Part shown: positions 1 to 11,479 of the stretch, piece by piece
Layout: each line of letters begins with the position of its first letter
Position numbering within the stretch: position 1 is the stretch's first letter
Assembly: GCA_024036415.1 (NCBI GenBank)
Contig: JAMWET010001353.1
Coordinates: 547,001-611,000 of the forward strand
Reading direction: 5' to 3'
Length of the DNA: 64,000 nt
Origin: Prochilodus magdalenae
Taxonomy: Eukaryota; Chordata; Actinopteri; Characiformes; Prochilodontidae
The notes under the pieces: generated by a model
Told to the model about the DNA's origin: nothing
Seen by the model: the letters and a program-made list of their open reading frames with translations, nothing else
Databases searched by the model: none
Made by a program: the position numbers and the translations under genes

Positions 1-609
1 CTTTTAAAATGCATACTAATGCAAAAATCCCAAAGGTGTGTATTTACATTCCATGCTTTTAGCTTTCTAAGTATCATAGATGTGAAATTAATGCAGTGAG
101 ACTTGCCTAACTGTAAGTCGCAACCGTATTTATTTGATAAAGTCATAGTTTATGCAGAGAACAAGAAGAACTCAATACTTCAAAAAATGGTTCTTTTTAA
201 GAATGCTACATAACTACATGCATACTGCCTTTTTCCTGTGATTATTATTATTGTTAAGAATGTGATTCTTATTAGTGTGTTGTATCACACAGTTCATATG
301 TTCAAGAAACCATTTGAAACCATTTTCAACCCCAGAATAGGGCCAACAATACTGAGATAATGCAGGCAGTGCTGCACTGGTACAACGGGATTTTGTACTC
401 ATTCTGAGGGTTATTTAACTATTATACTGGAAACAATCAATAACTTTACAAATTAGTGTGGAGAAACTTACTTGGCATTTGGCTTATTTGGCTGAAATGA
501 AACATATACTGTTGTACTCTGCGTACACCCTCAAACAATTGCATTTATGCATAACTATGTGGAGAATCAAAAAAAGAAACATTTTCAAACAAAAATTATC
601 AGTGTTTAG
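1..609. other. AT-rich intergenic sequence
   Basis: I see no gene, RNA or recognisable repeat here. Short open frames on both strands have low-complexity or non-conserved translations. The last eight bases (602-609, GTGTTTAG) are the left target-site duplication of the element that follows. Confidence 0.5.
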
Positions 610-1083
610 TAGGGCTGCTCTCGAGAAGTTGACAATTCGAATCGTCAGTTGGCGACCCTCTAAGTCGACCGAAACCCTTCAAGTCGACTGACAACAGTAA
701 CCTTTTTTTTTTCTTCCGTAAAACAGACTAAAGCTTACAAAAATGCACAAGAACTTTAAGGATGTTAAAAGACATTATAATAATTATTAAAGGGGAATAA
801 TTAATATATATATGCAAGTTCTAGCTGGGCTGTGACGCATGCTTGCTAAAAAATTAAATCCACGTGATGACATGCGCTAGCGGTTCACCGCTAAAGGCAG
901 CTGAAGCTGTGAAGCTGAGAAACACGAAGGGAACAACGTCTCAGAGAAAGCCAGGAGGAGGTTTTGAAGAAGAAAATCTGAACAAATTAAACCGAATTCT
1001 GCTTGTCATTTAGTCAGACGTCCAACCCTGCTTCAAACGAGTGAGCTGACTGTCCGATTCAACTGACACAGGGTACAGCCCTA
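610..1083. mobile_element. Non-autonomous hAT-like DNA element with 8-bp TSD
   Basis: The left end begins TAGGGCTG and the right end is CAGCCCTA, a perfect 8-bp terminal inverted repeat. Looser inverted similarity continues inward around GATTCGAATCG-like and CCGATTCAACTG-like sequence. The element is flanked by an exact 8-bp direct repeat GTGTTTAG (602-609 and 1084-1091), the duplication length typical of the hAT superfamily. At 474 bp with no transposase reading frame, it must be mobilised in trans. The superfamily assignment rests on TSD length and terminus style only. Confidence 0.7.
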
Positions 1084-1172
1084 GTGTTTAGTGTTAATAA
1101 CTTATAGCTGGCCGTCTGATGTAGTAATACTCTCTAAAAAGGTAACAATTCTAAAAATACACAACTCAGATT

Positions 1173-1777
1173 TCAAAGAATTTGGGACAACAATGTAAAC
1201 AAACCAGAATGCAATGATGAAAAAAAAACATTATATAGACAACAGGACACAGAACACATATCAGATGTTAAAATTGAGACATTTTACCATTTTATGAAAG
1301 TTATTAACTCATTTAGAACTTGATGGCAGCAATGCATCTCAAAAAAGTTAGGACCGTGTAAACGAAAGCCTAGAAAAGTAAGTGGTACTAACAGAAAACA
1401 GCTTAAGAAGTCACATGACTGAGTATAAAAATAGCATTTTAGAGGGGCAGAGTGCCTCAGAAGAAAACATGGGCATTGGTTCACAAATCTGTGAAAAAAA
1501 AAAAAGTGAAACAATTCAGAAAACTGTTCCTTAACGTAAAATTGTGAAACCTTCTACAGTACATAATATCATCAAAAGATTCAGAGACTCTGGAGAAATC
1601 CCTGTGTGCAAGGGACACGTTTTTAAAAGCACTGCTTCCACCAAGTTCTAAATGTGTTAATAATTTAATGATATTGTACATGGTCTCACATTTAACATCT
1701 GATATGTGTTATATGCTCTCCTGTTCTCTATGAAATTTGCATTGAATTTGTATTTTGCACATTGTCCCAACTTTAGG
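1173..1777 (+). mobile_element. Internally deleted Tc1-like element
   Basis: Both ends carry inverted versions of a TTGGGACAA-type terminus (left near 1181-1190, right near 1761-1772). The interior at about 1440-1620, read on the + strand, resembles the N-terminal helix-turn-helix of a Tc1 transposase (STVHNIIKRFRDSGEI-like, around 1552-1605), interrupted by a stop and an A-run. The DDE catalytic part is absent. The 1270-1340 stretch matches, in inverse orientation, the right end of the degraded element at 29480-30400, so the two belong to one family. Confidence 0.6.
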
Positions 1778-4700
1778 AGATCAGCACATTATCATACTGT
1801 CCTAGTTTAAATACTGAGCTCTTATTGGTTGCACAATAGTCATGGTGTAATTTCATCTCCATCTGTAAGTTTAACTAGACTAAATTGTTGTTAGCTGTTG
1901 CTGTAAATGTTTAGAAATGGAAAAGATTTCTATAACAGCTCTACCTGACTTAGAAAGCTGGAAAATGGGAAAAATGTAAATTACAATGGCTACATTAGTA
2001 TATTTGACATTTCATCATCAAATATAATGGATAACCAAATCTCACTAATTAAATAGCTATTTATAGTATTTTTATGACAAGTTCCAATAATCAGAAAACT
2101 ATAACTGATTATTTACTATTGCATCTATATTTCCCATAACTTTATGCCCATCCCAAAACACTGTAAACTGTGAGAAAATACTGGCTTATGTTTAGCTGTC
2201 TATAGGTTGTCGTTCTACACTACATACATTATTACTGAATGACAATTATTATTTAAACAAGTGACCCCAAACCATTGAGCTGTAGTGTAAATCACATTTT
2301 TCACCAAACGTGACATTTTTGAGATGTGGTGTGCTGACAAAATGATTATTCTCCCGTCTAATTCCATTGAGTGCTTTCTCAAAGCCGGTGCAGAGGGGTG
2401 ATTAATTTGTGACATAAATTCATGTCACATACCTCTAAACCCCAAGTGGATGAGATGCTGGAGCAATCTCACAGCAAGTGCAGTAGAGATGAGGACATAC
2501 CTGAGGTAACAAGCCAGGGGTCAAAGATTATTAAGGCATGTGGAGTATAATAAAACCTGAGGGAGAATAAGAGAGAAAAGGAGATAGATAAGGATTCTTT
2601 ATCCTCATAGAAACTTTGAAGTCATTTATTACAGTAATTCCCATAACACAAGGACTTATATCCAAACATAAAGAGTCTGTGACCTTCAGTCAGTCACACG
2701 GAACGAAAGCCCTTATGTTACATGAGACCAAAGCATGCAACTCTCTTGTGAGGACACAGTCTTGTCCTCATGGTTTACCAACCTCCTGAGAACCAGTGGT
2801 CCCTGGAGCTGTTTGGGTTTAGAATAACCTCTCAGCTCCAACCTAAACAAAAGCTTTGCGCATTACTCGGAAGGAAGCAGTGCTCTGCAGAGCTGAGTAG
2901 CACAGAGGACGAACATCTGTTATTGACTGCAGGATCCAGTTTCACTTCGCTGGCTCAGTTCACTAAGCAGATACTGATACTGTTCGAAGGAAGTGGCTGG
3001 TGCAGGTTCTGTAAAAAGCTGTAAGCCTGTTTGAGATTGAGTGGGGTACCTGGGAAGGTACTGCAGTTCTATGAGATCTATGGTTTTAATTTAGTTAATT
3101 TAAAACAATTAATGTTTACATTTTTTACAGTGTGACAGTAATAATGGCAGAATCTATAATTGCTCAGTTTCCTCAGTAATAGTAATCCTGATTGAATCGA
3201 CCTCAATGTAATGCAGTAACAAAATCTGCACATAGACATGACTGTGCTGTGATGTTTTTACTGAGCATGGCATCTGCCGCCGACAGTCTGATTGTTTTGT
3301 GATACTTTATCCCATTTTTACGATTTAACCAGTCAAATCAATGACACATTAGATTATAAAATCTTTCCTTGTAATATGAGTCCAGCTCCAATAGTTTATT
3401 ATAATGTTACAATTTACAATGAATAGAATTCATTTTTCTCTGGCTCAGTCACCTTAACATGGATATCTTGAGCCAATGAATACAAAATAATGGCCCTAAA
3501 TATGAATATTACCTTGAACAAATAACAAAAGACAATGACATTTACTTAATTATCCACTGTTGCTCTATTTCAACCAATATGCTACTCCAATGCAGACTAA
3601 CGGTTATAGTACTACTAAGTTATTGTTATTACAGCTCTCTAGGCTTTTGCCTCACTACCATTGCCTGACCTATGCTAGTTATAATTGTGCCATTGTTCTG
3701 GCATATTTAAAAGCTGTGATCATTTCTGCTCTAGCTAGCCTAATCTAATTAGTGGAGAAGTGTAAACAATGTGATGCAGAGTCTCTCAAAATAGCCCTCA
3801 CAAAACACTAAAAAAACAATGTCAGGTGTGACAGAGCACTGTGTACACACTTACCGTGTAAGTGCATGTGCATGTGTGGTCACTGAAGTTGACAGAACAT
3901 CTGAATGTGCATCATTTAATCAAACCTTTTACATGGTGTACTCTTTATTCTGTAATATATTTCACAAAAAATCTAATTGACACAATTACTTATTCACCCC
4001 AAACTTGGGCATGTTTTGACATGTTTGTCCAAAGTTGTTTTTTAAGCTTTGCTTCAGCAACCAGGTTAATGTAGCTAATAAGTAATGAACGCTTATAACT
4101 CACTGTTTAAACTACATGACTAAATCATTACACATGTGCCTCAAACCAGTGGTCATATGGTCTAATGGCAAAAAAATTATTTTAAAATCCCCCTTTATGA
4201 AAACATCTTTTAATATAAAATATGTAATGTGCTTGTTTACTCACTATTGTGGTTTCAAACAAGTAAAGGTTTAAAAGGCATCCCACACCACTCACAGGAT
4301 AAATGAACAAGAAGTTGTCTGTGTAATGCGGATGGAAGTAAATTGATGATAAATACTGTTAAGAAACTGGAACCTTCAATGAATAATATATATATGTGTA
4401 TAACAATGTTAATATCTAGGGGCCTAATAATAGATTGTAGGTAGGTGCCTGTTCACCAAAGGTCCCAATGCATTTACCTCCACCTCCTACGCCTCAAACT
4501 GAGTCAATCTGTAATCTCAAACAGACTCACTATAAACTGAATAGTAGCAGGCGTCCTAAAACTGAATGTTAAATGCGTTTATATTTTTTCATATTTTGAC
4601 CCAAAGAGCCTATTGTGTTCTGATTGGTCATCTCATCCACTCTGTTTCAACCCCACATTGGTGTGGCTATTCTTACAATGTTGCCAGTCCTGACGCATTA

Positions 4701-5240
4701 GTTTAAATCAGAGTTTCACTGTGCTATGTTTTTACTGTTTATCTCTCTGTGCATTGTGTGAATGTGTGCCAAGTTTGCATCCAATCAGAATTGTGTTGTG
4801 AAATGATGTCACCTTGAGAAAAGAGCTGGAATTCCAACCAGCCATTTCAGGAAGCTAAGAAAAGTGATTTCTGTGGGAGAAAGTTTCTCCCTCTGGCATG
4901 GGCTTTGTAATTTTGCAGACTGTTTACATGTACAAAAAAAACTACGTAACATGAAAAAAACTCAAAAAACCCAAACAAAACAAAATAGGTCCTCTTTAAA
5001 ATCTCACTCACACTCACACCAAAGGAGCAGCTGTTAGGTTCTCCCTCTCCCCCCTCAGCTTCATACACACACGCTGTGGGAAAGGGTCCTTATAGGGGAG
5101 AGGAAGGTAGGGGGGCTGCCCAGATATGGAGAGGGCTGACTGGGTACACACCACCGCCAAAAACTTTCTAAGACACTCTGTGTGTCTATGTGTCTGTGTG
5201 TTTTGAATGTGTGTGGGCATGTGCGGGCATGAGAGAGAAA
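1778..5240. other. Gene-free AT-rich intergenic region
   Basis: No exon-like sequence is evident. A + strand open frame at 2770-3024 (84 codons) has no family I recognise and no supporting splice or promoter signals, so I do not call it a gene. The sequence is AT-rich with few CpGs, and no tandem array longer than a few units is present. Confidence 0.45.
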
Positions 5241-5246
5241 GAGGGA

Positions 5247-5348
5247 GAGAGATCTATATATATTCCCATTTCACAAAGAATATTAATGATTGTCCAAGAA
5301 TGTGGAAGGGAGTCAAGAGTGTGTGTGTGTCAGAGAGAGAGAGACGGA

Positions 5349-5418
<70 letters not shown>

Positions 5419-5500
5419 TATATACCCATTTCTCAAAGAAAATTAATGAATCCAAGAACTTGTAAGGGAGTCAAGTGTGTGTGTGTGTGTGTCGGAGAGA
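5247..5500. repeat. Duplicated segment flanking a (GA)n microsatellite
   Basis: Two related blocks (about 5250-5335 and 5410-5495) share a TATA-rich start, a CCCATTTC(A/T)CAAAGAA motif, an ATTAATGA motif, a CCAAGAA motif, a GGGAGTCAAG motif and a GT-run. Between them is a nearly pure GA tract at 5332-5415. This looks like a local tandem duplication whose boundary GA run later expanded. Confidence 0.7.
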
Positions 5501-6555
5501 GACAGACAAAAACTCAGAAAAAACAAAATTGCATGTGTGCTTTGAACAGTGAACAAAGTGAAAATAATGTGTGGATATGAGACATTATCTGTGCCTAGGC
5601 TTTGATCCTGATGTCCTCTCTGTGATTTAGCCTGGGCAATGGGGTTACATGAGCACTGCATTGTTCTCTGTCACACACACATTTCTCGATCTCGCTCTCT
5701 CTCTCTCCCTCTCCCTCTATCTCAGTTTGTAGTGGGTGTCTGAGTGTAGTTGAGTGATTAGGCAGGAATTATCAGTCTTTAACACTCTAGTCCTCCAGCC
5801 AAACTTCCATTAAATCATAGACAGTGAAAGCAAACAAACGACATTGACGCAACCCCATGGCCACATTATCACACAACCGCCCTCGTTTGCTCTCTTTCTC
5901 CCTCCCTCACAAACACACAATTTATCATGTTATCAGGGTTACTAAATTTCCATGCTTAGTCTTTGCCTTTTTATCAAAGGGAAACAAATTTCTACATGTG
6001 CACATATTAGGAAGTAGGATGTGGTTATTGTTCTCAGAAACCTTCCCCACACAGGTAACTAAACAGCATGTGCTACTCTATGCTAAAATCAGTTTTCTCT
6101 TTTTTCGGCAGGACTAAGGACAAAAGCATGGTGTACTGACTTGCACTCACCAGAAGATGGCCCCAAAGTCTCATCTGACAAAATGGAACCTACTGAGGGC
6201 ATGTGGAGTCAGCGACGATTATTCAGTGAAGGAACACACTGCCGAGACTGGTTCACATTTGAGAAGCATTTTAAACTGCTTGTATTAATACTCCTTCAAA
6301 AATGTAACCACTGATAATGATGTAGCAGCCAAGCATTTTGCATTGGACCAAAAATTTTAATTGTGTGACATTACTCCCCTACGTTTTCTTATACAATTGT
6401 TTGCAGAACACCAGCTGAAATCCAATCTAAAACTACAGTGTGAAGAAAGCTACATGCTACATGTTTAGCAACCTAGCTGTTATGCAATGTGTTTAAAACA
6501 GATATTCGCCTAACACATTGAAACACAACAACTGGCTCTCTTTCTCACACATACA
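5501..6555. other. hrh2 upstream region
   Basis: No coding exon is recognised. The segment contains a short CT-rich tract near 5690-5722 and presumably holds 5' non-coding sequence of the receptor gene. No TATA box or CpG island is obvious. An in-frame TAA at about 6507-6509 precedes the receptor ATG with no intervening ATG, so the reading frame cannot be extended upstream without an additional exon. Confidence 0.4.
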
Positions 6556-7743
6556 ATGCTATCTCAAATTGCGTTAGGTGTGACTCTGTCTCTCCTCATC
6601 TTGTTAACTGTGTGTGGGAATGTGCTGGTTTGTCTGGCCGTCTTCGTCACACGGCGCCTGCGCAGTGTCACTAACTGCTTCATTGTGTCTCTGGCCATTA
6701 CTGATCTCCTGTTGGGCATTCTCGTTCTCCCTTTTTCCACCCTCCTGGAGGTGACTGGGGAGTGGCCACTGGGAGCTCACTTCTGCAACATTTACATCTC
6801 GCTGGACGTCATGCTGAGCACAGCCTCCATCCTTAACCTTCTGGCAATTAGCGTGGATCGCTACATTGCGGTAACTGCTCCTCTGCGCTACCCGACTCTG
6901 CTACTGCCAAAGCGTGTAGGTGCCTCCTTGGCAGTGATATGGCTTGTGTCAGTGGGCGTGTCTTTCGTGCCCATTCACCTGGGATGGAACACGATGGACC
7001 ACACGGTTCAGAACCATGGTGACAGTGACCATCCTCGAAAGTGCTACTTTGAGCTGAATCCCACCTATGTGGTTGTTGATGCTTTTGCCACTTTTTACCT
7101 CCCCCTGGTGGCCATGTGCTGGATGTACCACAGAGTGTTCCGTATTGCACGTGCACAGGCAAAACGAATTGTGTCCACTCACCGTGGGCCCAATGCTGCC
7201 TTCAATTCCTCATCATTACCAGGAGTGACAGCGTTAGCACTGCGTGAGCACAAAGCGACAGTGACATTAGCCGTGGTGCTGGGTGCCTTCGTTATTTGCT
7301 GGTTTCCATACTTTACATTTTTCATCATAATGGGGATACAAGCAGAGGAGAATATTCCAAGGACAGCTTACTCAGTGGTGTTGTGGTTAGGCTACGCTAA
7401 CTCTGCTCTGAATCCCCTCCTCTATGCAGCCCTCAACAGAGACTTCAGATCAGCTTATGAGAGGCTGCTATGTGGAGGGAGGGGTCTTAAAACACCAACA
7501 GGAACACCCCCTGCAGCTGTGGAGGTGGGGCTCATGGACGGACACACCCCTGCCAGCAGTAGGGTGGAGCTTATGCCTGGGAGTTGCATGATGCTGCAAG
7601 ACATGAACACAGGGACAAGGGACGATAGAAATGGGACAGCTGTCACCGTGGTTACTGTCCTGTCCAATGGCCACAACAGGTACTGCAGGATAAAAACTAT
7701 ATATCTCCTCTACAGCACACAGCAGATGTGTAGGTTTGTGTAG
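6556..7743 (+). CDS. hrh2: Histamine H2 receptor (class A GPCR)
   Basis: The product is a plasma-membrane receptor for histamine; H2 receptors couple mainly to Gs. The 395-codon frame contains seven hydrophobic segments. Landmarks are Asn22 (TM1), Asp50 (TM2), Cys77 with Cys163 (TM3-ECL2 disulfide pair), Asp84 in TM3 (amine-binding), DRY 101-103, CWFP 248-251 and NPLLY 286-290. The H2-specific TM5 pair Asp175 and Thr179 (FATFYLPL context), which contacts the histamine imidazole, separates it from H1, H3, H4 and adrenergic receptors. Cys306 is a plausible palmitoylation site. Two oddities stand out. The N-terminus before TM1 is only about four residues long with no N-glycosylation site. The last 21 codons follow a good donor (CAG|GTACTG at 7679/7680), so the true tail may be spliced. 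The teleost a or b paralogue cannot be resolved from sequence alone. Confidence 0.93.
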   Translation: MLSQIALGVTLSLLILLTVCGNVLVCLAVFVTRRLRSVTNCFIVSLAITDLLLGILVLPFSTLLEVTGEWPLGAHFCNIYISLDVMLSTASILNLLAISVDRYIAVTAPLRYPTLLLPKRVGASLAVIWLVSVGVSFVPIHLGWNTMDHTVQNHGDSDHPRKCYFELNPTYVVVDAFATFYLPLVAMCWMYHRVFRIARAQAKRIVSTHRGPNAAFNSSSLPGVTALALREHKATVTLAVVLGAFVICWFPYFTFFIIMGIQAEENIPRTAYSVVLWLGYANSALNPLLYAALNRDFRSAYERLLCGGRGLKTPTGTPPAAVEVGLMDGHTPASSRVELMPGSCMMLQDMNTGTRDDRNGTAVTVVTVLSNGHNRYCRIKTIYLLYSTQQMCRFV

Positions 7744-9904
7744 GTGCTAAAGAGCACCAGCAGGGAAAGCCAATAATGCATGTTCCTTTGCACACTCTAC
7801 TCATATGAAATAGTAGATAGGTGCTCAATAATAGAGTGTGCTCAAGTGCCCAAAGTTCATCATCATTCATCATGCTAGACATTAGTGTACTACCTCTTTT
7901 CCTAATCTGAAAGATACAATCTGAAAAAAGGATAGGCTAGTATCGTTGGATGAGGTAGCTTGCCTTTGGTATTTGTCTGTTCAGGCATTATTTATCAGGA
8001 ATTATGTATCAGGAATTATTTCCCTTGTAAATTTCAAACCAAGTGTAATCTACTCCATATAGTCTCCATATAGGTTTACTTTAATATAGTTATTGCAAAA
8101 TGCTGTGTGCTGTACTGTGATACACTGAGAAAATACACAGGAAGTGCACCACAGCACCATTGGCACCAGTGTTCCAACTTACATTAATAGCAAGAGTTTG
8201 TGATAAGACGCGGCATGTCCAGTGCACAATGCCCTTAAGGTTTTGTGCCATGCTCAAATGAGGAACTTCGGCTCTGAGCTAACTTTTCTAAGAGACAAAT
8301 TATGTTATCTAAAATCTATGCTACCACAGATAAATGTTTCAAAACTGATGTTTTGTCTTATTTACTTACTGTTACTAGGTCTTCTAAATTAGTCATTTAG
8401 AAATACATGAAATATGACTATTGCTACATATTTGCTACAAGCAAGCTACCAGGTTCTCTGTAGGCAAATTTGGGTTGGTAATGGGTATCATTTTGGTTGT
8501 TTCAAGTGCTATTTATCAATAAATATTAAATAAATTATTAGATTTAGCATGGTTTACTTTGCTGCAGCTTCATAGTACATTATGTAAACATTGACTTCAG
8601 TAGTAAAACTGAATTTAAATTTATCAAAGAATCTCTGTAATCCACAGCCTCTCTCTCTCTCTCTCTCTCTCTCTCAGCTTATAATATCTTAAAAAGGGCT
8701 GGATGCTGGGCCCTGGCCTGAGCGTGATTCCATCTCCTACCACCAATCCCCCAGCAGGAATGGGTAATAAAGACAGGTAACTAAAATGAAATAACTGTGT
8801 AATATCTAAATAAACAATTTAATAAGTAAAACAGGATTTTGCAATTACATTGAGTCATGTGAGATTCATTCTTTCTTCCTTATATTTCTTCCTATATATT
8901 TTGTAGGGGTTTTCAAAAACAGCCACAATCTAAGGAGACATTTTGTCCACTAAGCCAATGACCACCCAATATGACCAGCTCGCGTCAAGTGGGAAAAATG
9001 ACAAAGGGTTCTACCTGATGAACTGAAGAAAGATAACTGGATGATGAATGAAAGGCTTGGAAGGAATGCTGTTTGTGCCCATGGCTGCCCTCTAGAGGTC
9101 ACTAGATGTGCAACAACTAAAATGTGAATGCAATGACTCAACAGTACAAGCATAGCTATACTACAAATATGGAATTACGTTACAGAAGGCATAGAATAAG
9201 AACACTGGATGGCTTATTTCTATGAACTCAAATAGAAAATGTCTAGATCATATTAGTGGAAAACATGCCTGCGAGATGCAATACCAACATTTAAATGGAG
9301 AAGCCACAATGTGATGTGTTGTCAGCAGTGGACTGTTTCTGCTATGATAAACAGTAATATGGTAAACACAGCTGTCAACTGTTGCTATTTTCATTATTTC
9401 TTTCTTTTTCTTTTTCTTTTTTTTTTTTTAGAAAAGATGATGTAATCAAGAAGACATTCTTATGTCATCTTCCTAGTGGACAAAGATGTAGAATGCCTAG
9501 ACAAAAAAACTTGCCCAGACCTAATAAAACAACAGTGAAGCTGTAGAAGCTATTTGTTAAAACACATATGGCTAAAATCAAACGTGTACTGTGACCCTAA
9601 AACAACTAGGCTAACAGCAGTATTCAAAAGTCCATTCCTAGGACCCTTGTTAGGAATAAAAAAAACTCATAGCATACCCAGAACATTACAAATTGGTTAA
9701 TTTTACTTGTCCAGTTTGGAGTGACTACCATCATAAATTGATAAAAAAATTAATTAATTTATTACAGCATTTCAATGCAGAAACACATAATTGAGAATAA
9801 AAATTGCATGGCTCATGTGGAGAATCTAAAAGCTGTATTTCAATCACTTTTTTTTACCTCCTTTCATTGCCTCTTTTATATCACCAAACCAGTTCATTTT
9901 ATCA
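7744..9904. other. hrh2 3' flank and intergenic sequence
   Basis: This stretch is presumably the receptor 3' UTR followed by AT-rich intergenic DNA. A (CT)n tract lies at about 8650-8675 and T-rich runs at 9390-9430. No exon-like sequence is seen. Confidence 0.4.
8518..8523 (+). terminator. Candidate hrh2 polyadenylation signal
   Basis: A canonical AATAAA lies about 780 bp past the receptor stop codon. It is followed by a second AAATAAA-like motif within 15 bp. Other AATAAA motifs occur downstream (for example near 8766), so the choice is tentative. Confidence 0.3.
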
Positions 9905-10341
9905 ACACACATCCAAAAACAGATCCAGTTGCACCCAAAAGAAATAAACCAACAGGAATTAATGAATTGCTGCGTAGGTTTGGATATGATGGATATGATG
10001 GTGAGATATGCAAATGATTTAAGTGTCACACTTAGCTATGCATGTGATCTAAGCAAGGACGATTGTAGACAATTAGTGAGCAGCGATGCCGTCCATGGGT
10101 CATCATGTTGGTGCCAGTACCAGTGGAAAAAGGATGCACGTTACAGGATGTTAGCAAACATGGAGGTCTGATGCCATACTGAGAGACACTACTTTTGCAT
10201 GTGTAGCTCAATAAATATTTCCCATATCAGTCTAAATTTATCATTTTTTATTGCTCTGGGTAACTTTTAACCTCCTTCCGTATAGCCCTGCAATCCAACT
10301 CTTCCTTCTATGGGCAAAGATTTTTTGATGACGAGTGTATT
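9905..10341. repeat. Interspersed repeat family A, copy 1
   Basis: The left part carries GTTGCACCCA and the right part TGGGCAAAGATTTTTTGATGACGAGTG, giving terminal inverted similarity. The interior (GATCTAAGCAAGGAC, GTTGGTGCCAG, CATACTGAGAGACACTACTT motifs) recurs at 26698-26965 and, reversed, at 50116-50725. This is a non-autonomous DNA-element-like family. I cannot assign a superfamily. Confidence 0.6.
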
Positions 10342-10449
10342 CTTTTTTCTCACTCCATAATTTCTTCCTTTCTTTCTTTGACCCACAGTTCATTAAAATC
10401 ATTCATCACTGCCTTTTTACCATCAAACTATTAAAGGCTGGTACACCAA

Positions 10450-10481
<32 letters not shown>

Positions 10482-11479
10482 TTCTTCAATAACAGACACT
10501 TCATGGTCTCTACAAAAGCTATCCATCATCAACATTCATCATCAAAATATCAAGAAATAAATGTTGTGCATGTGGAAGCACACACAGTCTCAGACACACC
10601 ACAGTCCAGGATTCCACTTTTAGGAGATAAAAAAGGAAGAGGATGAAGGCATAGGCCTGCATGCAGAGACTTTGCTTTCTACATACATCCAAGTAATGTT
10701 AACAAAATTGTTTCTATTTTACATTTGGTAAAGCATTTGAACAAGAATATAAAATCTGAGACTTTAGAATTGCATAGCTGATATATGTCTGATCCATTCA
10801 GACTGTTTTTTTAGTATCCTAGACCCTACGTTCTCATTAATAGGCTGAAATGACCTAAATATATTTTTTTTGCCTAATGTGACACAGATTGGCTTATTCT
10901 AGGTCAAACCCAATCTCGTGATGATTCACACACTGATCTAGAGAGATCAGATCGGAGCAGTGAGACTTCTAATGTGCACAAAAATTTATTTCAAAAAGAA
11001 GGATGTGAGAATATTTATATTTCATTGCACGTCATCTAAAACAAGCTAAATTTAATTTATATTATTTTCTAAATAATAACCCATATTATCTTCTAAAGTT
11101 TATTGAATGTATTGTTTGATCCCTCCAGCATACAGCCGCACCTTGATACAGATACAGCATGATACGTTGTATTACTACACATCTACGAGCATGTACACTA
11201 TAGTGTACACATAACATTTTCCTATTCTGTATCACTGACACATTTTTTCTTATTCTGTTTAGATTATGAATTACATTATTATTTAGTGTTATTTAATTTA
11301 ATGTAATTTGTCAATCAAATAACATCTTAAAAATGTCTTTTGAATAATGTACCATACGCAGCAGGTTGACCCGTATCATGCAAGACAAGGCTCTTGATTT
11401 AAAACAGAGCATACATCAAACAAACAGTACAGCAAATAAATCAGAGACAGAAAATACAAAAAAAAAAGCATAAACTTTC
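10342..11479. other. Intergenic sequence with a (CA)n tract
   Basis: It holds a (CA)n microsatellite at about 10449-10480 and a 16-bp perfect palindrome GTACACTATAGTGTAC near 11193-11208. No coding potential is evident; the open frame spanning the CA tract is an artefact of low complexity. Confidence 0.4.

Noticed and set aside
2770..3024. 84-codon + strand frame
   Set aside because: No family resemblance, and isolated in AT-rich intergenic DNA.
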